Part shown: piece by piece, positions 59,947 through 64,000 of the stretch
How the letters are laid out: the number at the start of each line of letters is the position of its first letter
Position numbering within the stretch: the stretch's first letter is position 1
From: Dasyornis broadbenti
Taxonomy: Eukaryota; Chordata; Aves; Passeriformes; Dasyornithidae
Direction of reading: 5' to 3'
Length of the DNA: 64,000 nucleotides
Assembly: GCA_013397935.1 (NCBI GenBank)
Contig: VZRN01003455.1
Location: 158,299-222,298 of the forward strand
Notes under the pieces: model-generated
Databases searched by the model: none
What the model was told of the DNA's origin: nothing
Seen by the model: the letters and a program-made list of their open reading frames with translations, nothing else
Program-made: the position numbers and the translations under genes

Positions 59947-60230
59947 CAGGTTGAGCTCTGTGTGGGAGCCTGAGGCAAGCGGCTGTGAACTGCTGACCCT
60001 TGGCACAACAAATAGCACAGGGACCTTTGGTCTGGCCAGGTAACTGGACACTGAGACACAGCAGGAGCCAAGGACTCAGCAGGAAGACCCCAGACTTTCT
60101 GACAAACAGACTGTGAGGGTATAAAAGCCCAGGCAGTCCTTTGTTCTGGGTTCCTCCTCAAGGCATCAGCTCTAGCTACTCTGTTACTGAAGCGTGAAAA
60201 ATTTGATTTAGGGATCTAGCGGTCTGAGAC
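59947..60230 (+). repeat. ERV 3' LTR (right limit uncertain)
   Basis: It follows the purine tract and carries the same blocks as the 5' LTR, including a TATA box (60,120-60,126) and TTTGTTCTGGGTTCCTCC. The LTR may continue to about 60,440, where TTCATTGAACA occurs, because U5-like sequence goes on past the part shared with the 5' copy. Confidence 0.75.
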
Positions 60231-60439
60231 TCTGCTATGGAAAATCTGGGATTGAACGGTTAAAGAAGCCTTGTTCTGACTGCGTGAGTGCAGGGTGTGT
60301 AGGGAGTCAGGCAGGGACCCTTCAGCTCACTGGAGCTGCCTGCTGCAAAGGGGCTTGATTCCCAGCAGTAACAGTGTCTGTGGTGGGAGTGTGGCTGCCA
60401 GAGTGCTCCTGGATGGTCAGACAGGAACGTTCATTGAAC

Positions 60440-61430
60440 ACACACATTCCTCTGGACAAGACACACACTGACTCCATCAGGCAAACCCTCTTGCAGAAGC
60501 CATTAAGATAGTAGTGGAGTTGAAATTTATTTCTAAAAGCATGTGGAAAGAACTGACTTTTTCAGCCTCCATCAGAGAACTCAGAGTTGTCTATAGCTCC
60601 ATATTGATGTAGATCAAGAAGATGAGATTGAAACTCCCCTTGGAAATACACAGTGAAACAACATGGTTGTTTGATTGACACTGGGAAAAGTTTTCCTTGT
60701 GAGGATAGTCAAACACCAGAACAGGGTCCCAAAGAGGATTTGAAAGTCTCATTTTTATTAAAGCAGGAATTAGCACTTTTCTTTGTGTGTGTAGAACAAA
60801 AGAAAACAATCTCCAGGTATCTATAATGATCCCTACGATTCTGTGATTGTAGCGCAGGGTCTGTATGAAACACTTTCAGAGAAAAAAACCCTGACTTGTA
60901 TGAACAAGACACTTTCTAAATCCTTGATTATGTCAGCAGCTCTTTTGTGGGCATGAAATTCTGCCTGCTTTCAGTGGGACTGCCCTTGTTCCTCAGTGCT
61001 CCACATTCTCATGTACTAATACATTTACTGACTCTCAAATGGTCCACCAAAATGATTACTTTCTAAATCTCTTCCTAATTTTTCTTGTGTGTGTGTGTGT
61101 GTGCGTGTGTCTGAATACTCTGTATTGCTTTTATTCACAGAAAGAACCAAGCATATTAAAAAAACCTGTGTGAATTTGGGTGAATATAGGTAAGAGTTTT
61201 GGCCAATAAAGTAAGTGTGCAAACTCTGTAAGAGCATGAGCACGCTACTTCGATTTCTATAAATGAGACCTTTCAGATCACAAAATTCTAATTGAGAAAT
61301 ACAAAGCAACAAAACATGCCCTGAAGACAATTTTTTCCACACTTTTTATCAGATAAGTGTTTTGCTCAGCTATGGCACTGAAGCCCATCTTTCATCGACG
61401 CTCCTGAAATTCCACAAATTAGCCAGTTTT
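60440..61430. other. Intergenic region upstream of TRIM14
   Basis: No gene is recognised. It contains a (TG)n microsatellite at 61,086-61,110 and AT-rich sequence that turns sharply GC-rich at about 61,430. The open frames at 60,591-60,912 and 61,025-61,342 (minus) lack coding features. Confidence 0.6.
61086..61110. repeat. (TG)n microsatellite
   Basis: About twelve TG units, interrupted once by a C, roughly 700 bases upstream of the TRIM14 start codon. Confidence 0.95.
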
Positions 61431-62010
61431 CCGACCCGGGTTCCGGACAGAGGCAGCTCCCACGGCACCCGCTCCCCCGCAGAGCTCCTGCTGGCACTCC
61501 CTGCCCGACAGTCCCTCTGCGGCTCCGCGCTCCGGCGGCGAGTGATGAGGGGCGGCCGCGCTCCCGGCCGTCCCTGAGCAGGGCAAAAGGCACTGCAGGG
61601 CACCTGCCCCCTTCGCTGCCACGGCCGCTGCCACTGCCACAGCCACGGCCGCGGCTCGCCGGCCCACAGCGCGGCACCGCCGCCCGCTGCGCACACCCTG
61701 TCCCCGCCTGCCCCGCATCCGCCTCTTACCCACCCTCCTGCCCGCATCCGCCTCTCCCTGCACCCGCCGGCCCCGCAGCCGTCTCTACCCCACCCTCCGG
61801 GCAGCCTCCGCCATGGCGCAGGGGGAGCCGTGGGCCGCAGCGCCGGGGCCTCGGGTGTGCGGGGAGCACGGCGGGCGGGCGCTGGAGCTCTTCTGCGAGG
61901 ACTGCGGGTGCTGCGTGTGCGCCCTGTGCCCGGTCCTGGGCGCGCACCGCGGGCACCGTGCCTGCCTCCTGCCCCACGCGGTCCACCGCACGCAGGTGAG
62001 TGCCGGGCGC
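61430..62010 (+). promoter_or_regulatory. TRIM14: TRIM14 CpG-island promoter and 5' UTR
   Basis: A sharp 580-bp GC/CpG-rich block with GCGGCCGC and GGCCGCGGC-type sites and no TATA box is centred just upstream of the TRIM14 start codon. The transcription start cannot be fixed from sequence. The mutually overlapping long open frames on both strands here are products of base composition. Confidence 0.8.
61813..61995 (+). CDS. TRIM14: TRIM14 exon 1 (N-terminal B-box; gene continues beyond window)
   Basis: The ATG at 61,813 has an excellent context (GCCATGG) and the exon ends at ACGCAG|GTGAGT in phase 0 after 61 codons. It encodes a complete B-box zinc site with ligands C16, H19, C28, C31, C36, C39, H45 and H48, and the block CVCALCPVLGAHRGH, which I recognise as TRIM14. 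As in mammalian TRIM14, no RING precedes the B-box. The expected coiled coil and PRY-SPRY domain lie in exons past the right edge. TRIM14 is known as an interferon-inducible adaptor that acts with MAVS at mitochondria and stabilises cGAS. Other B-box proteins are less likely given the match. Confidence 0.9.
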
Positions 62011-62359
62011 CGCGGAGAGTGGGTATAAACAGCGAGCTGCAGCCAAGATCTTCCTGGTTTGGTTTTACGTCTTGCCGGTTTCCCCCTCGTTTCTTAAACT
62101 TGTGCTGCTGGCTTTTCTTCTGCCAGGGTGTGATGGCGGCAGCTGTGAGTATTGGTGCAGTGCCACAGTATTAAGCTAATCTTCAGCCTTGCTTTGCTTG
62201 CCTTATAACCTTGTGGAGTTCAAGGTTTGTAGGCTGCACTGGCCAGCAGAACAAAGTTCCTGTACTTTCTATTCTTTCTGTACCTCATCAAGTACTTTGT
62301 AGATCCCATACGGACAGGGGTCAGTCTGATGCCACAGCACAAGGGTAGGGTTTGTGCAC

Positions 62360-62369
62360 GAAAGGGAAA
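62360..62369 (+). promoter_or_regulatory. TRIM14: Candidate IRF-binding element
   Basis: GAAAGGGAAA fits the GAAANNGAAA core bound by interferon regulatory factors, about 365 bases past the TRIM14 exon 1 donor. A single 10-base match can occur by chance. Confidence 0.3.
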
Positions 62370-62673
62370 GAGTTAATCAGTCACACTCAAGCACCCAAAC
62401 CCCAAGTATATAAATCAAAGGACAAGGAGGAAGTGACTTTGCCTGGTAGGTCACATGCAGCAGCATTTTATCCTCAGACCCTGTGTGTGGAATCAGAGGA
62501 GCGTGATTGCCCCAGGGAACTTATTTTTATTGCCAGGCTGGAAGTATCTTTGACAGAAATATAGGTGTCTCAGAGGAAGGGGAAAAGCAATTTCTCCCTC
62601 CACCATTGTAGTTTCCTGCAGTGCCTGCCCATGCACTGTTCTCTGATAACTCTTCTGGGATGGGAGCAGGGGT

Positions 62674-63097
62674 TGTTGTGGGTTAACCTCAGTAGGCAGC
62701 TAAGCACAACACAGCTGCCTGCTTATTCCCCTCCCTTGCCCAGTGGGACAGGGAAAGAAAAGAGGAAGACTAAACCCAAGAAAATTCATGGATTGAGATA
62801 AAAATAACTTTAGTAAGTGAAAGAGAAGTGGAGGGAAGAGAAAAATAACAAAAGTGATGCAAAGGCAGACACTCACCAGACAGTTCCTGAGCAAAAGAGA
62901 ACTAACCCACTTGAGCAACCCTCTTACAGTTTAGTTGTTGAACATGATGTTACATGGTACAGATTATCTCTTTAGTCGTCCCCTGCTTGCGTCCCCTCTC
63001 AGCCTTTTGTGCACTCCCAGTACAGTAACATCTGAAACACAGCACCACACCGGCTGCTATGAGGAAAATTAACTGCATCCCAGCCACAGTCAGCCCA
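62674..63097. mobile_element. Solo LTR of an avian endogenous retrovirus, with 5-bp target duplication
   Basis: This 424-bp element starts TGTTGTGGGTTAACC and ends CAGCCCA (TG...CA ends), flanked on both sides by the identical 5 bases GGGGT (62,669-62,673 and 63,098-63,102). Blocks such as CAGTAGGCAGCTAAGCAC, GGATTGAGATAAAAATAAC and AGGAAAATTAACTGCATCCC match an LTR family I recall as abundant in neoavian genomes (ERVL-like). There are no internal retroviral genes, so it is a recombined solo LTR. Transcriptional direction was not established. Confidence 0.88.
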
Positions 63098-64000
63098 GGG
63101 GTTCTCCCCTAAGGTTCTTCGCTTCTTCTTCATCCCAGTGTAGTTGTCCACCAAATATCCTCAGAAAGCTTTCCAAGCTTGCCAATAATCCTGCTTCTAC
63201 TTTGTTTTACTTGGAAAGCCTGCCAGGAGGCTTGCTGAGGCCTGCATGCTGCAGTGCTAAGCTTGAGAGTCTTAAATGCTGTAACACAGAGGTTTGATGT
63301 TCAGACGCCCTTTTTATTATTTTTTTTTTTCTCTACAATTTCAGAAAGTTCCTTCCCACTCCTGTGATATTTTGGAGCAGTGTTACTAGGAGGTTTTCTA
63401 CAGAAAACAGTAGGAAGAAACAATTCTTACCGAACTTCCTGCTTGGAAGTTCACACAGATTGTGAGTGGGTATACAGGTCATGATAAACTCTTGAGGCAT
63501 TTTATTGCAATTTATGTTAGAGAGCATTAAAAGGGCAGAGGGCAGTGCGCTAGGCTGCCACAAACAGCAGCACAGAGGTAAAAGCATTTAAGACGTCTGA
63601 GCAATGCAGAGCACTGTTCTTGCCTGCTGGTGTGCTTTCATCCAAAATGTCCCTCTTACAGGTGGGAACTCCCTACGGTGTTTGCATTCCCTTCATAACA
63701 GGGTGGCAATATGTGGGTGCAGGTATTGTGCAGTGGCAACCTGGCTTGATGAAAAGTAAAGTGCGCAAAGCTACAAGTTGTGCTGGTTCCATGGGGGTCT
63801 GATGGACACAGGGAAGCACGTGCTGTTGATAAACAGTTGTCTCTGTGCCAAATCAGGAAGTGAGTGGGGTAGGAACTTGTACTCCCATGTGACCCTCTGT
63901 TCCTAGGAAGTATCTCCTGACATCTATTGGCTTAGGGCTGCAGGGATTTCAGGCACAAACTATCACTACTTGTAGTCTAAGAGACGGTATTTTGACTAGA

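Larger units (their letters stand above)
56480..60230 (+). mobile_element. Endogenous retrovirus, internally deleted and inactive
   Basis: Two similar LTR segments in direct orientation (56,480-56,770 and 59,947-60,230) flank about 3.2 kb that includes plus-strand pol remnants: the end of reverse transcriptase, the start of RNase H (57,850-58,275) and an integrase core segment (about 59,015-59,420). Every pol segment carries several stops or frameshifts. No gag or env was recognised, and a full avian provirus would be several kilobases longer. A purine tract (AAAAAAGGGAGGAA, from 59,924) precedes the 3' LTR as expected. The pol fragments look gammaretrovirus-like (class I). The LTRs differ at dozens of positions, so the insertion is old. 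Confidence 0.85.
61996..64000 (+). other. TRIM14: TRIM14 intron 1 (partial)
   Basis: The intron starts with GTGAGT and runs off the window, with no exon 2 (coiled-coil start) seen. It contains an IRF-type motif at 62,360 and a solo LTR at 62,674-63,097. The remainder (63,103-64,000) shows nothing recognisable. Confidence 0.8.

Noticed and set aside
61366..62046. Long arginine/glycine/alanine-rich frames on the minus strand over the TRIM14 promoter
   Set aside because: They are shadows of CpG-island composition and of TRIM14 exon 1 on the other strand.
1..64000. Search for CRISPR arrays, tRNA or rRNA genes and bacterial-type systems
   Set aside because: No regularly spaced repeats, cloverleaf or rRNA blocks were seen. 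The window is ordinary vertebrate nuclear DNA.

Overview
The window is vertebrate genomic DNA, almost certainly from a bird and probably from Neoaves. The evidence is ten or so 5'-truncated CR1 LINE copies, small introns, two GC-rich promoter islands in an AT-rich background, an endogenous retrovirus, and a solo LTR of a type common in neoavian genomes. There is no operon or prokaryotic structure. Most long open frames are chance frames in introns or fragments of CR1 reverse transcriptase.

Bases 1-44,340 hold RNF38 on the + strand, which encodes a nuclear RING-H2 E3 ubiquitin ligase. A GC-rich island with a candidate non-coding first exon opens the window. After a 17.3 kb intron come ten coding exons (17,445-40,968), all with GT-AG junctions and matching phases. 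Counted by eye, they give 432 codons from the first AUG of exon 2 to the stop, with a C-terminal RING-H2 domain. A 3.4 kb 3' UTR ends near an AATAAA at 44,315. The introns carry CR1 copies in both orientations but no other recognisable gene.

Bases 44,340-61,430 are intergenic and rich in repeats. They contain a 2.4 kb CR1 copy with decayed endonuclease and reverse-transcriptase segments, further CR1 fragments, a pair of diverged direct repeats, and a 3.5-4 kb internally deleted endogenous retrovirus (56,480 to about 60,230 or beyond). The retrovirus has two diverged LTRs, stop-riddled pol remnants, and an unexpected 237-bp inverted duplication of its own pol sequence that is nearly identical between arms. 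A minus-strand open frame at 51.5-51.8 kb encodes a signal-peptide-like start and is the only candidate unrecognised gene, at low confidence.

Bases 61,430-64,000 hold the start of TRIM14 on the + strand: a GC-rich promoter, the first coding exon (61,813-61,995) with a complete B-box zinc-binding pattern, and part of intron 1. The intron contains a solo LTR flanked by a perfect 5-bp target duplication and an IRF-type GAAANNGAAA motif. The rest of TRIM14 lies beyond the right edge. RNF38 and TRIM14 are both associated with the avian Z chromosome from general knowledge, but the sequence alone does not prove the chromosome. The two genes have separate roles (ubiquitin ligation in the nucleus; antiviral adaptor signalling) and appear to be neighbours only by position.
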